Positions 11,112 through 21,872 of a DNA stretch of 64,000 bases are shown piece by piece. The position numbers and the translations under genes are program-made. Below the pieces are notes generated by a model, which was not told the origin of the DNA, did no database searches, and was given only the letters and a program-made list of their open reading frames with translations. Source of the DNA: Hericium rajendrae (taxonomy: Eukaryota > Basidiomycota > Agaricomycetes > Russulales > Hericiaceae); contig CM065879.1 of the NCBI GenBank assembly GCA_033439255.1, forward strand, positions 4,780,501 to 4,844,500, in the 5' to 3' direction. Position 1 is the first letter of the stretch. Each line of letters opens with the position of its first letter.

Positions 11112-13586
11112 ATGACGCTATGGACTACTGCTGCCAAGGGGGGTAGAATCCAGGTAAGAAAGCCGTCTGTGAACGATGTGCCAGCTCAAGATCTATGGTG
11201 GTGCCGACATCAAAAAAGCAACAGCCATGGGAATACTGATAGGCTGCCAGGATTTATAGCTGGTGCGATGCTGCCACGATAGGTATCGGAGGAGTTGAGA
11301 TGACAGATCATCAGATTCACGACATCAGCATTAGTCCATGCTCGAGTCGGACAGTGTGAATTTGCTCCCCTTTGCGAGCTCGGTGTCTTCGAAGATTCGG
11401 GTCATTCAGACATGACATGAAGGAAGACAAGTCCTGTAAATTATTTGAGCGCACAGACTTTAACTTATAGTGCAATGGGGAAAAAGAACAAAGTGAAGAA
11501 CTGAAAAATACATCAGCAAAAGCGCCAAAACACGGTTTGGCCTTGGGGTCCCGGCAATGTCCGGTCATAATGTCATTGCATTTCCTCGGCAGGAATCTTG
11601 CCTTCCAATCTGGGTGGGCGAGGGTAAGGGCCTTCGCAGAATGTTTTCCACAATCCAGTCTTTCGGTCATTCTGGGTGAGACCTTTCCCGTCAAGGCTTT
11701 CTGTCGCCATTCTGGCCGAACCTTTACGGCCCTGGTAAGGTCGGGTAGCCTCCAACTTTCTCTGCCTTCACAAAATATGCTAGTACATGCTTCCAAAGAC
11801 CCAAAAACGAGCGTAGTGTCATACAAACCACGATTGAAGAGGCAGATAAAGAATTAATTAGAAGCCTTGCACAAGCCCTTGAGGAACGTTATGTCCACCC
11901 GCTCGCACAGCGCATGACCGCCATCCAACGAGAATGCACGCACTACTTGTCGCAGCTACGGCATCAATTTTGCTCACTGTGAGAGCTGGCGTGGGCTCAG
12001 GTCTCGAGACGTGAGTTCGATAACATAGCCTGGGACTTAAAACGAGCAAGCAAGTCGTGCTGGGCAGCGAGAGTAGCCCGACTTTAGCATTTTCTCCCAA
12101 GTCGAAGAGGATTCGGGCGCTTCGACAGACGTGATGATGTCATGTCCGAGTTGCAGGTGACAGCGACACGTCAACAAAGACAAACAATCGCATAGTGCGA
12201 CGCGTTCAGGGTCAAGCAGGCCACATCTCTTTTTTCTCTCCCCACCATCTCCCCGTCTCCTGCGGTCGCTTACTCCCCATCTCTCCTCTCCTCTTAGTGT
12301 TCCTGCCATCGTATCTTGCCTCGGCGCCTTGCTCGATCTTGGCAGATACACCGTGTTCTAGGTCACACTTGTGACTTCCTGCACAATCATCTATCTCTGC
12401 TGTGCGGCAATGATGAGGTACGAGTTTCTTCTTCGGACTGCTACTGTTTAACAATTCCATCGCCTCGGATACAGTATAATCATGCAGAGCTACGACTGCA
12501 GCCACGTGTTTTTACTTTTCTCAGCGCATACATCCATGCCTTTGATGCGTGAAGACCTGTAAGTATCCTCAGCCATCTATCATTGACAGGTATGCACCTC
12601 GCGCTGCTCGGTAAATGTGCTCTACCATTGAAAGATGCTCACTGGCTCTTGGAACGCATGCATTTCTGATCTGCGTCGCAGCAACAGCTAATGCGCGTGC
12701 GCAAGTATGCGCGCCTCCACTGTTCTCGCATGCGTGTCGTGTGCCGTAGGTCCTAGAGAAGTCGTAGACTTATTCTCTGCTTCCAGCTGTTATATATGCG
12801 CCGTTGCGCCATTTGGCCTGGACTTTCCAGCACGGGCTGTTGAAGAGCGCTCGGAGTGTGCGCATGACCGGAATCCCGGCCATTCGAGTGCATCCAACTT
12901 ACAGCCCTCCAAGCATACCCCGCACTGCAGCGACGGTGAGTACCTATCTGCCGTGTTTCTTGCCTTGCGCTGACCTATATATCCCATTATGAATTAGCTC
13001 ATGCCTCCGCACTCTCCGTACACGCTTCATCACGGTGCCGCTGACCCATCCACACTAGCACGTCGACTTCCCTGCAGATCCGAGCAGCGGCGGCGATCAT
13101 GGCGGCGTTGACTTTATTTATGTGCGCTCTAAGAAGGACCGGCACCTTACGATAGCGTGCGTGTAGATAGACTCGGAATGTACTTTGAACACAGCGCAAT
13201 ATATGTATTTGTTTATGACAGAATAACTCGAATATATGATACAGTGGATTGGAATAAGAAAAACATAGAAGAAACTGCCAGAACAATCTGATATCACCTT
13301 ACCTTGCATTGCTAGATTCGACATCCTGGCGAAAGCAGGGATGTATGTCGTTATCTGGGAATCTACGGTCAGTTTGACCGCACATTACCTATTTTTTATT
13401 GTCAGGTCTCTATCTGGGATGGTACCTGACCAACCTGGGTGATCTGGCGAACCTGGGCGACCTTCCCTTGCCAGGTATCGCCAGGTAACCTTATTGCGCT
13501 TTTGCTGATGTACCATCCCGCACTGAGTCGCGCGGGTGACGTTTCGGCGCTAATTGTAAGCGCCTGCTCCGCCTGGTGTGGTGAGC
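11112..13586. other. 2.5-kb non-coding stretch between divergent genes
   Basis: It lies between the start of the MLKL-like gene (-) and the start of the YMC020W-like gene (+). The longest ORF is 169 codons on the minus strand (11317-11826), low in complexity and without family features; I do not consider it a gene. At about 13420-13490 the words CTGGCGAACCTGG and the inverse CCAGGTATCGCCAGG recur, giving a weak hairpin just upstream of the gene. Confidence 0.5.
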
Positions 13587-16500
13587 ATGGCCTTTCCTCC
13601 TCTTTCGGCTCTTCGTCCATCAATGTCCTCTACACCCCGCTCGACCCGTTCATCATCATCGCGTATAACGTCCTCAACACCACCCTGGAGATCTGTGTCT
13701 AAGAAACGAGCACCCACTTCGCTATCCTTGGTCGTCGCAACGCCGGAGGCGGGCGCACCGTTAGCGTCGGCGTCTTCGCGATTACTGCCACCCATGGACG
13801 AGGGAAGGACGAAGAGGAGACGCAAGGGAAGTCACTGTAGCAATGGGTCGATTCAGCAAGGAATGATCGTTGAGGAGGGCGGCGCTGTGTCGGATACCGT
13901 TCTGGCTCAGACGCCCGCTCCACCTCTCTCTGAGTCTCCCGTGGACGATTCTAACCTGAATCTCCTGCGCGAACAACATTCCAATGACACTGTTACTGCT
14001 GCTATTGAAAGCATGGCAAGTGATCTTGGACATCCGGTGGATGAACGAGCCAACACTCAGGAGGAGGCGTCTTCATCGGGTAGCTACCTCTTCCTCATCG
14101 GTCGATGCTTTTCTCATCTTCCTATCAGAGAATGCGAACATTAATAAAGCACGTTCGACTAGCCCATTACCTGATTCTGCAGTTGAGAGCGGAACAGAAC
14201 CTGGTCCGCCGGCGTTGAATGGCTACGCACAGCCTGCTGCTTCGACGTCTACTTCGGCCCTTATATCGGGACCTGCCGCTTCGCGCTCAACTTGGTTCGC
14301 GAGTTTCTCTCGTGCGCGGTCTCCTAGCGCACCACCAGCATCAAAAGCTGGCACTGAGACACTGAAGAGTATTGAGCAGGCAAAGCTCGAGCCCGCAGAT
14401 CGACCTGAGGCTAAGCCTTCACCTGAGGCAAAGCCTTCACTCCCTTCACCCGCACCAGAAACTGTACCTACTCCAACTGCTTCAGCTGATACAGCGCCAA
14501 CCACTACTCCGACTGCGGCTGAGCTAGCGCCAGTCGCAGCACCCCCACTTCTGAACATCGTACCACCGACACCGCCGCATGCCCAGCACCCGTCTCGCCG
14601 TCCATCCTCCTCCTCCGGCATACCTTCTACGCCCACTAAATCCCTCGCGATACCCACGAAGCGCTCATGGTTCAGCTCCACTTCCTCCTCTCTCGCTTCG
14701 CAGCCAGCCCCTCCAGCGCCACCACCGCCTCCCCGCGCGCCAACTCCCCGCAGCCATCAGCCACGAAACCGTCACCGAACCCCGCCGCTGACTTTCCTTC
14801 GCCAGTTCCTTCGATCGACGATACCGTTCCTCCGACAGATACGCCGACGCTCCCGCAGCAGGCGCAAGGCGCGGTCTCCGCCGAGAACGGGAAGAAGCTT
14901 GCGTCGCTCAATCCGTCGAGCAGTCGGTTCGCGCTGAGCATTCCGCTGCTGGGGCGGCCGAAGGTCCCGCTTGAGAAGGTGCTGAAGGAGGCGGTGCTGG
15001 AGTCGAAGGAGGACGGGGAGACGGCTGCGCCTGGCGAATCTCCCGTGCTGAGCGGTGGGTGGCTATGTTTTGACCGACTGCGTTTTTTTTTTAATTTTTT
15101 GTGTACGACAGATACTGTGACCGTTCCTACACCGTCGCCTTCGGACGAAACAGTCGCCGGCTCTACGGATGACAATACGACTCCATCGGACGAGAGTAGG
15201 AGTTCTCCCTCTCATAGACACACGCCGTCCCAGACGTCTTGGTGGAGCTACGTTGGATGGACGGAGACGGAGACTACATCAACGGCCGAGACACCTCCCG
15301 TTGCCCCGCCCGCGGAGTCGGCATCACAAGCACAGAGCGTGAATGTGGAGATATCGGAAGAACCTTCTACAGAGCCCCAAGCCCCCGAGCCACAACCTGT
15401 CGAGAATGCTGGGGACAAGTCACCCGTCGTTGCCTCTGACAGCGCCGGATCGTCAACGCCCACCGCGCAGCAAGGCACGCCGACCTCCACATGGTACAGC
15501 CCTTGGGCCTGGTACTCAACGCCCGCCTCCGCCCCCGCCCCCGCCCCATCGAGCGAGCAGCAGCCCGAGCCCGAACCCGAACCCGCGCCACCCGCGCCGG
15601 CCCCTTCCGAACCACCTGCACCTCTGTCGTCCGAACGCGCACCCTCACCCGAACGCCCGCCCTCGCCTGAAGAGCAGAACCCGATCCAGACAACCCTCTA
15701 CACGCACCGCACGGGCTGGGCCTCGTTCTTCTCGTCCCGCAAGCTCGTCGCCAAGGCGATCTCGAGCGCGAGCAGCGCGCACAGCAGCCAGAGCGGGATG
15801 GAGGTCATGGACCTCGACACGGACGAGGACGGGCAGGAGAAGACGGCGCTCGTCGTGCGCCCGCAGATGCAGCTGACGACCGCGCGCGCGCCCTCCCCGC
15901 CGGCCCCCGCGGTGTCGAAGAAGAAGAGCAAGCACTCGCCGCGCGCGTCCGTCGTGCCGCCGCAGCCCCCGCCGCCGAACCTCGTGCTCCCGACGTTCGG
16001 CGACACCTTCCGCGCGCCGCCGCGCTCGCTTCGGCCTGCGCCGCCGTCGCCTGCGGCGTCGCCGTTGTTGTCGGCGGGCGCGCTGTCGAAGACGGTGCAG
16101 TTCGTGAGTGGGTTCTTTGGGGACGAGAAGGGGAAGGGGAAGCAGAAGCAGCGGGAGGCGTCGAGGGATGGTGTTGGGAGGGAAGAAGGGTACATGGGCG
16201 AGGGCCTGCCGCGGGTGTGGGACGTCCTTGGGCAGGACCGGCTTGTGTTTGCGAAGCAGTGCAAGCGGGTGGTCGTCATTGGGATTCACGGCTGGTTTCC
16301 AGGTATTGGTTTTCCTGTGCACTCTTCGGCAATAATGACGTTTATGCCTGTGCAGGAGCGGTGATGCGCACGGTCCTCGGCGAGGTACGCTCCTCTCATC
16401 CGCCTCGCAGCGTGTACTGATCTCCCGCGCAGCCCACCGGCACGAGCGTCAAGTTCACAGCGATGATGTGCCAGGCGCTCGACGCGTTCCAGGAGCGGCA

Positions 16501-17946
16501 CGGGCTCACGTTCGACAGGGTGACGGGCATCCCGCTCGAGGGCGAGGGCACGATCGGCGGGCGCGTCGAGCGGCTGCACGTCGCGCTCCTGGGCAACGCG
16601 GAGTGGGTCGCGGACCTGCACGCCGCGGACGCGGTGCTCGTCGCGACGCACTCGCAGGGCTCGATCGTGTCGACGCATCTGCTCGACCGGCTCATCGCCG
16701 AGGGCCACATCGTCACGCCGCGGAGCGCGGGCCTCGGCGTCGACCTTGTGAGCGGCGTCGCGGCGGGGCGCGCGCCGCAGCGCCTGTGCTGTCTTGCGCT
16801 GTGCGGGATCCATTTGGGGCCGCTGAGGTATTTGAGCAGCAGCTCGTTGTTGGGGCCGTATATCCAGGTGCGTGCGATGGCTTGTTGGAGGATGGCTTTA
16901 ATTTCCTGAGCAGTATTTCGAGTCGCAAGCGGCAAGGGAGCTTTTCGAGTTCCAGGTGCGTCTGTCCTTTTCTTTGGAAAGGTAAAGTAGCTGATGGTGG
17001 AAATTACGACAGAACACAGAGAATGAGGTGTCCCAGAGATATGTGGCTGCATTGAGCAATGTCCTAAACCATGGCGTACGTTCATCTCATCGCCTCCCGC
17101 AAATTAACTCTGATGTCTCGGCAGACAAAGATGGTTTACATCGCTTCGCTCAACGACCAGGTCGTTCCTCTCTATTCGGGCGTGTTCACGGCGGCATCGC
17201 ATCCTCTAATTTTGCGAGCGCTGTACATCGACGGCGACGCATATCAGTGCGTCATTAACATTCTACGATCGCTCGGCTCTTCTGATGGTTGTTAAATGGT
17301 CCTTATCAGCTCATCGGATTTCCTTTCCAACCTGCTTGTCCTGTTAATGCGGGTTCTCAATACCGGTCTTTCGGACAGCGGGCTGATCGCCCACCTGTCA
17401 GAGGCGACCGCAGGATCGCTCAGTGGCGTGGGGCACTCGACGGCGTATGAGGAAATGGCGACCTATTCGTACGCATTAGCATTGCGAATTTGTAGTCATG
17501 TCGTTGTTGCTGATGCCATGCAGGCTCGCGGTGGACTATCTGTTCTTGACGGACGATGGCGCAGATGGTGGCGGTTATCCGGAGTTAGTAGTCGACGACT
17601 TCAATGCAGCGGGCGAACAGAACGATTATGAGGTGCGTGTGTTGGACATCTCGACTTTGCATCTATCTGATCCGGATACGGTGATGCCTTCAGATTCCTG
17701 GTCTCTGCGCGACCTGATCGCCAATCCCCGTGTGACCCATTTCTTTGGACAGCACTTTCTGCGCTGCGAGACGCCTTCCCGGTATGGCAGCCGCGCACGA
17801 CCATCCTGCGCGATGTGAAACGCAAACTGCAGCCGATCCAAAGGCTGAACCTCGACAATGAAGGCCACGTTCAGATCTCCCGGTCTTCGGGAGAATCGGC
17901 CCTTCGCGGGGGTACCACGGCGAAAGGTTCTGTTAGTAAACTCTAA
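13587..17946 (+). CDS. YMC020W-like (yeast YML020W homologue) alpha/beta-hydrolase protein with a long disordered N-terminus
   Basis: Large fungal protein of unknown biochemical role. The start is ATG at 13587 (MAFPPLSALRPSMSS). The first ~850 residues are Ser/Pro/Ala-rich and disordered, with several WWSYVGW/WYSPWAW-type tryptophan patches typical of this family (15240-15520). The conserved C-terminal part starts at VVVIGIHGWFPG (about 16270, split by an intron) and continues TGTSVKFTAMMCQALD, then VLVATHSQGSIVSTHLL (a GxSxG-like nucleophile elbow, here THSQGS, near 16640), LCGIHLGPLRYL, KMVYIASLNDQVVPLYSG (a likely Asp/His loop) and VTHFFGQHF. The stop is TAA at 17944. Introns include 49 nt near 14078 and one at about 15055-15112 with a T-rich tract. 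Near 14700 the Pro/Ser-rich part changes frame; an intron at 14560-14675 would fit in phase, as would one missing base. Confidence 0.8.
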
Positions 17947-18843
17947 TCACTTGCTTATTTTACGATACCCTCACTATTAGAGTTCTGCCTTTGCTCTGTT
18001 TTGGCTCTGCATCCCACGCATCTGTTGTATACATAGATACATTCATCCATTTTGGGTCCCTTCTTTATCATCATTGGTTCATCTCGCCCTCGCATCTACC
18101 TCGGACTCCCACATCATTCCTTTCTTTCCAAACGCATAGTTACACTCGCCGTCTGTATTATTTATGGGCTGTACATTTAGACACGATGCTACACGAAACG
18201 ACAGGGCACTGATCATCAGCACAACATCATCACGGATGCCATATCATTCCCAAACTGGGCCTCTTCAGGACGACAAGCTTCCCAAGTTCCAGCCCTCACG
18301 AATGCAGATCTGTGCAGCTGCAGTGCACAGCCTGACAAGAAGGCCTGAAGGCGAAGCTGCATCAATCACTCAATCACGCAGTCGCGCGACTTCTCCACGT
18401 CCGGCTTCCTTGATGACGAGAACTTTGTCCGAGGTGAGTGGGTGGCTGTTCAGATCGGCGTTGTTCCCGGGCACGATGCGCATATCCTGCCCCGGCGCGA
18501 CATCATCAGAAGCTGCACGTGCGGTGCGTCAGAATCATGCCAGGGCGACAGAAAATGTATGCCTGCATCGCTTGATCGACACCAGATTCGCCCTGCAACA
18601 CGGAAGGAGCAGCAACACGCGTAGAACCCGGCCCATGCACGGCCCATCTGCATCAGACACGCGCAGCTGCATTGGCCTTGGCCTCCAGAGCAATCCCACA
18701 TGCGCACCAATCATCGCACCAGGATTGAAACTCACCATGCGACCGATGCAGCTCGTTCTCGCCCCCAGATCAGCATCGCGGCATCACATCAAACGTCAGC
18801 ATACGCTCCCCTACGCTACAGCTCGCACGACGGACCGCGATCG
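17947..18843. other. Intergenic between convergent genes, with a possible cryptic exon
   Basis: It holds two 3' ends. On the minus strand, about 18480-18365, an open stretch MRIVPGNNADLNSHPLTSDK ... VARLRD and stop looks protein-like, and an ATG followed by GTGAGT lies at about 18738. I could not assemble a convincing gene from them and do not recognise the family. Confidence 0.3.
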
Positions 18844-20530
18844 TCAGCGATACTCCGCCCCGCAATCCCCAATCGTCGTGATCATCCGCCGGCCCGCCGA
18901 GCGCGCGAGCACCGCCTCGATGTCGTCCCGGTCCCGCGCGCCGAGCGCGAACCGGAACACGCGCAGGTTGTCCTCGGGGTGCTCCGACACGCCGAGACGC
19001 GTTCCTGCAGCGGCGTCAGTACTATCTCTGCCTCGGGACGGCGGACGGCGAGGCGCGCACGCACCGACGAGGACGGCGCCGACGCACGGGTGGTCGAGCA
19101 CCCAGCGCGTCGCGACGTTCGCGATGCTCGCGCCGCCGTGGCGCTCGCCGACGGCGCGCAGCACCGCGAGCAGCTCCTGGAAGAGCGCCCAGTCGCCCCA
19201 CGCCTTGAGGATGACGTCGAGATACTGCACGCGCACGGGCGGGCGGGTCGCTCAGCGTGCCGGCGCGGAGCGGCGAATCTGAATGCACGCACCTTGCGCT
19301 GCGAGGGCGTCAGCGCGCCGGAGTACGGATCCGGCTCGGGCTTGTGCAGCCAGGCGTCCGCGAGGAACCCGCCGCACTATGTTCGGCGAGGTAGGTAAAT
19401 CATGATCCGCCATCTGTCAGCGCGGTGAAACAGAAACAGAGACGCACCAGAGATCCGTACGTGAGGAGCTTGATGCCGTGCTTTTCGCAGACGTCGGCCA
19501 TGCCGTGGAGGGGACGTGTATCGATCAGGGAAAACTAGGTGGAGCGGAATCAGGATCGAGAAACAGATTGGGGGAGGGAAGGGAGGATCGCGAGATCGTG
19601 GGGGCGACAGGGAAGATCAGGAAGGAGGGAAGGAGGACCCACCTGCACTTGGTTGGTGACGATGGACCCTGGCCCCAGCTGCGTGCAGATTTCGTCCGTG
19701 CGGGCGGTGTCGAAGTTGACGAGCCCAATCGCAGCGATGGCGCCTTCCTGCTGCAGGTCCTGGAGGTGCCGGAGCGCCGTCATGTATCCTTTGTCGCTGT
19801 AGTCCTGCCAATGGAACTTCGTGATCGTCAGCAAAGTATGATCATCATCGGTCAGACATCATGACGACAAGCAAAACAGAGGTTTACCTGCAGAAGGTCG
19901 AGCTGGGTCGTCCGCATGCGCGTCATGCGTTCCCGGATGGCGGCCTCGACCACGGCGCGGGTTGGCTCCGTGCGCTTGAAGACGCACCACTTGGTCGCTC
20001 CGATCGCGCGCTGAGGCGATGGCAGCGATTCTTGAAACTGGCCCTGGAAAGCTTGTCGATGAGACGAGTGGTGGCATGCTGTGATGTTCTGACGGCTCAC
20101 AAATAAGATCTCAGAACCCCCATAATGATCGGCTGTGCGGACGGCATCAGAAGACATCCTCAGATGTTTGATTATGAGCAGAAATATCAGATCTGTACGC
20201 ACCCTGTGCCCGACCAGCCCGGTGAGAGAAGAAGAGTTAGCAGTGCTTGTGGGCCTCGAGACGATGGGCAAGATGTGTCCATACCATATCTGTACAAAGT
20301 GTGGATCATCGTCGTGAGGCCCAGGTGTGAATAGAAGGAGACATGCCAGGGCGCTACATACCGAACGCGGTATAGCCATGATTGAAATATCGCATCATGC
20401 CTTGTCGTATCTTTGCCGCGGAGGCACTTCCCCAGGCGGTGCTGGACAGTTGCCATAGGCCCGTCCAAAGACGAGGGGCGACGAACGGGCCGAGTTGGAA
20501 CGTCTCCCAGCGAGTTGGATTTGTGGACAT
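18844..20530 (-). CDS. Aldo/keto reductase family protein
   Basis: NAD(P)H-linked oxidoreductase of the AKR superfamily with an (alpha/beta)8 barrel; substrate unknown. The start is ATG at 20530 (MSTNPTRWETFQLGP). Exons then read GMMRYFNHGYTAFG plus ADHYGGSEILF (the catalytic region: Asp in the position before a shifted Tyr, from GYTAFxxADHYG), RERMTRMRTTQLDLLQ, FHWQDYSDKGYMTALRHLQD (the conserved His is in this segment), AIGLVNFDTARTDEICTQLG, GIKLLTYGSL, CGGFLADAWL, and the C-terminal cofactor loop ATRWVLDHPCVGAVLVGA. The end is GDCGAEYR and stop at 18844. Introns fall at the usual small sizes. The catalytic residue assignments are from family knowledge. It is divergent from the 21144 gene, with a 613-bp shared upstream region. 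Confidence 0.85.
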
Positions 20531-21143
20531 TAGTGTGCTATGTCAGGGTACTGGATGTCCTAGGTCGGTATACGTGGGCGGGGATGGATGCCCCGGATGC
20601 GACATGGCCATGGACTTTTAAATCAAGAGCTCTAGCGGAAAGCGGCTCCGTCCGAAAAGCAGGACGGGGCATGATTCATAAGACGATAGATGGGGCGAAG
20701 CACGAGAGACAGGCAGGCCGTGTCGGACGAGGTTGGCTCGACTGCACAGACTCGGGTGCCGGCGAGCTGGTGATGCAAATCAAGGGGGAAAGAGGAGTGA
20801 AGCGCCGGGTGGATTTGATAATAGACAAGACCGATGGCAGATTAAAAAGTGGCCGGAGGAACGGAACCAGATACGATGCAGATGCGGTCTCCTACCAACA
20901 CCGCGTAGATGCCGAGCGTCCGCAAGTACATCCAAAACACAGGCGCACCCATCTATCAGCCGTCTCCTCCTTCTTTTTCCAGCACCGGGGCGGCCAATCC
21001 TCCTCTCTACCTCTTTGATCCCGATTCGTCGGAGCACCAAGGTCTCCTTATAAAACTGCACATAAACGCTCGCCAGGATGCTGCAGCGCCGCCCGCACCG
21101 AATATCCTCCTCCAGCCCTTCCTCGTCGTGAGCGACACCCGCG
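20531..21143. promoter_or_regulatory. Divergent upstream region of the AKR gene and the 21144 gene
   Basis: 613 bp separate the two start codons. CCAAT-like and A/T-rich words occur (AGATTAAAAAG near 20842, CTTATAAAA near 21048, about 95 bp upstream of the plus-strand ATG and a possible TATA box). No ORF with coding character was seen. Confidence 0.45.
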
Positions 21144-21872
21144 ATGCCCGCCCCCTCCTCCGACACCCCCGCGCTGTCCCCCGACTCGCGATCACTAGGC
21201 CATGTGTAAGTGCTGCCATATCCGTCTCTGAGCCGCCACCGGTGCTCACGCCGTGCTATAGCAACCTCATGGTCGACACCTTCATCGCCAACGCCAGCAT
21301 CGAGGAGCACGTCCCCCACTCTATTCTAAGCCGCATCCGCTCACAGCCCCCACAGCCTCCGCGCGACCGTCCGCGCCCTGCTCGCGACGACCCCACCCAG
21401 CACCGCCGCGGCCTTCACGCGCGCGGCGCGCACCCGCCTCGCGAACGTCAACGCCAAGACGCTGCCCCGCGCGCCCGTCCTGTTCACCAAACGCCCCGAC
21501 ACCGGCGAGGCCGCCGCGACGAAGCACCTCTTCGAGGCGCTCGCGCACGCGCGTGCGCTGTATGGCGCAGGCATGGGCCTCGCGAGCCTGAAGGTGCTCG
21601 CCGCGATCGTGCGCGATACGGTCGGGCTGCGGTGGGCGCCGGACGGCGAGACGGCGCGGACGCTCGTGCTCGTCGACGGCGATCTGTGCCAGGCGATCCA
21701 GAGCGCGAAGGAGGAGCTCGAGAGCGGGCGCGCGGGCAGCCCCGGCGCGGCGCGGGAGAAGGTCGACGAGCTGCGCGGCGCGATGCAGGAGAGCATGGCG
21801 GATGTCGCGCGGTGGGGCGGCGAGTTCCCGTTCGAGTGCGCGGGCGCGAGCGTCGAGTGCTGGAAGATCTAG
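21144..21872 (+). CDS. Conserved basidiomycete protein of unknown function
   Basis: Three exons by my reading. Exon 1 starts at ATG 21144 (MPAPSSDTPALSPDSRSLGH) and ends at GTGTAAGT. Exon 2 reads NLMVDTFIANASIEEHVPHS. The last exon reads LRATVRALLATTPSTAAAFT, then VLFTKRPDTGEAATKHLFEA, LYGAGMGLASLKVLAAIVRD and ends FPFECAGASVECWKI with TAG at 21870. The second intron would use a poor donor (GTCCCC), so that junction is uncertain. The protein is mostly helical, without membrane segments or recognisable catalytic motifs, and very GC-rich in codon third positions. I have the impression of a widespread basidiomycete family but cannot name it. An overlapping minus-strand ORF of 200 codons is a shadow of this gene. 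Confidence 0.6.

Noticed and set aside
11317-11826. 169-codon minus-strand ORF
   Set aside because: No family features, no start context, and it lies in an otherwise non-coding interval.
15645-16322. 225-codon minus-strand Arg-rich ORF
   Set aside because: Antisense of the Ser/Pro/Ala-rich part of the YMC020W-like gene; composition is an artefact of GC bias.
18700-19398. 232-codon plus-strand Arg-rich ORF
   Set aside because: Antisense of the last exon of the aldo/keto reductase.
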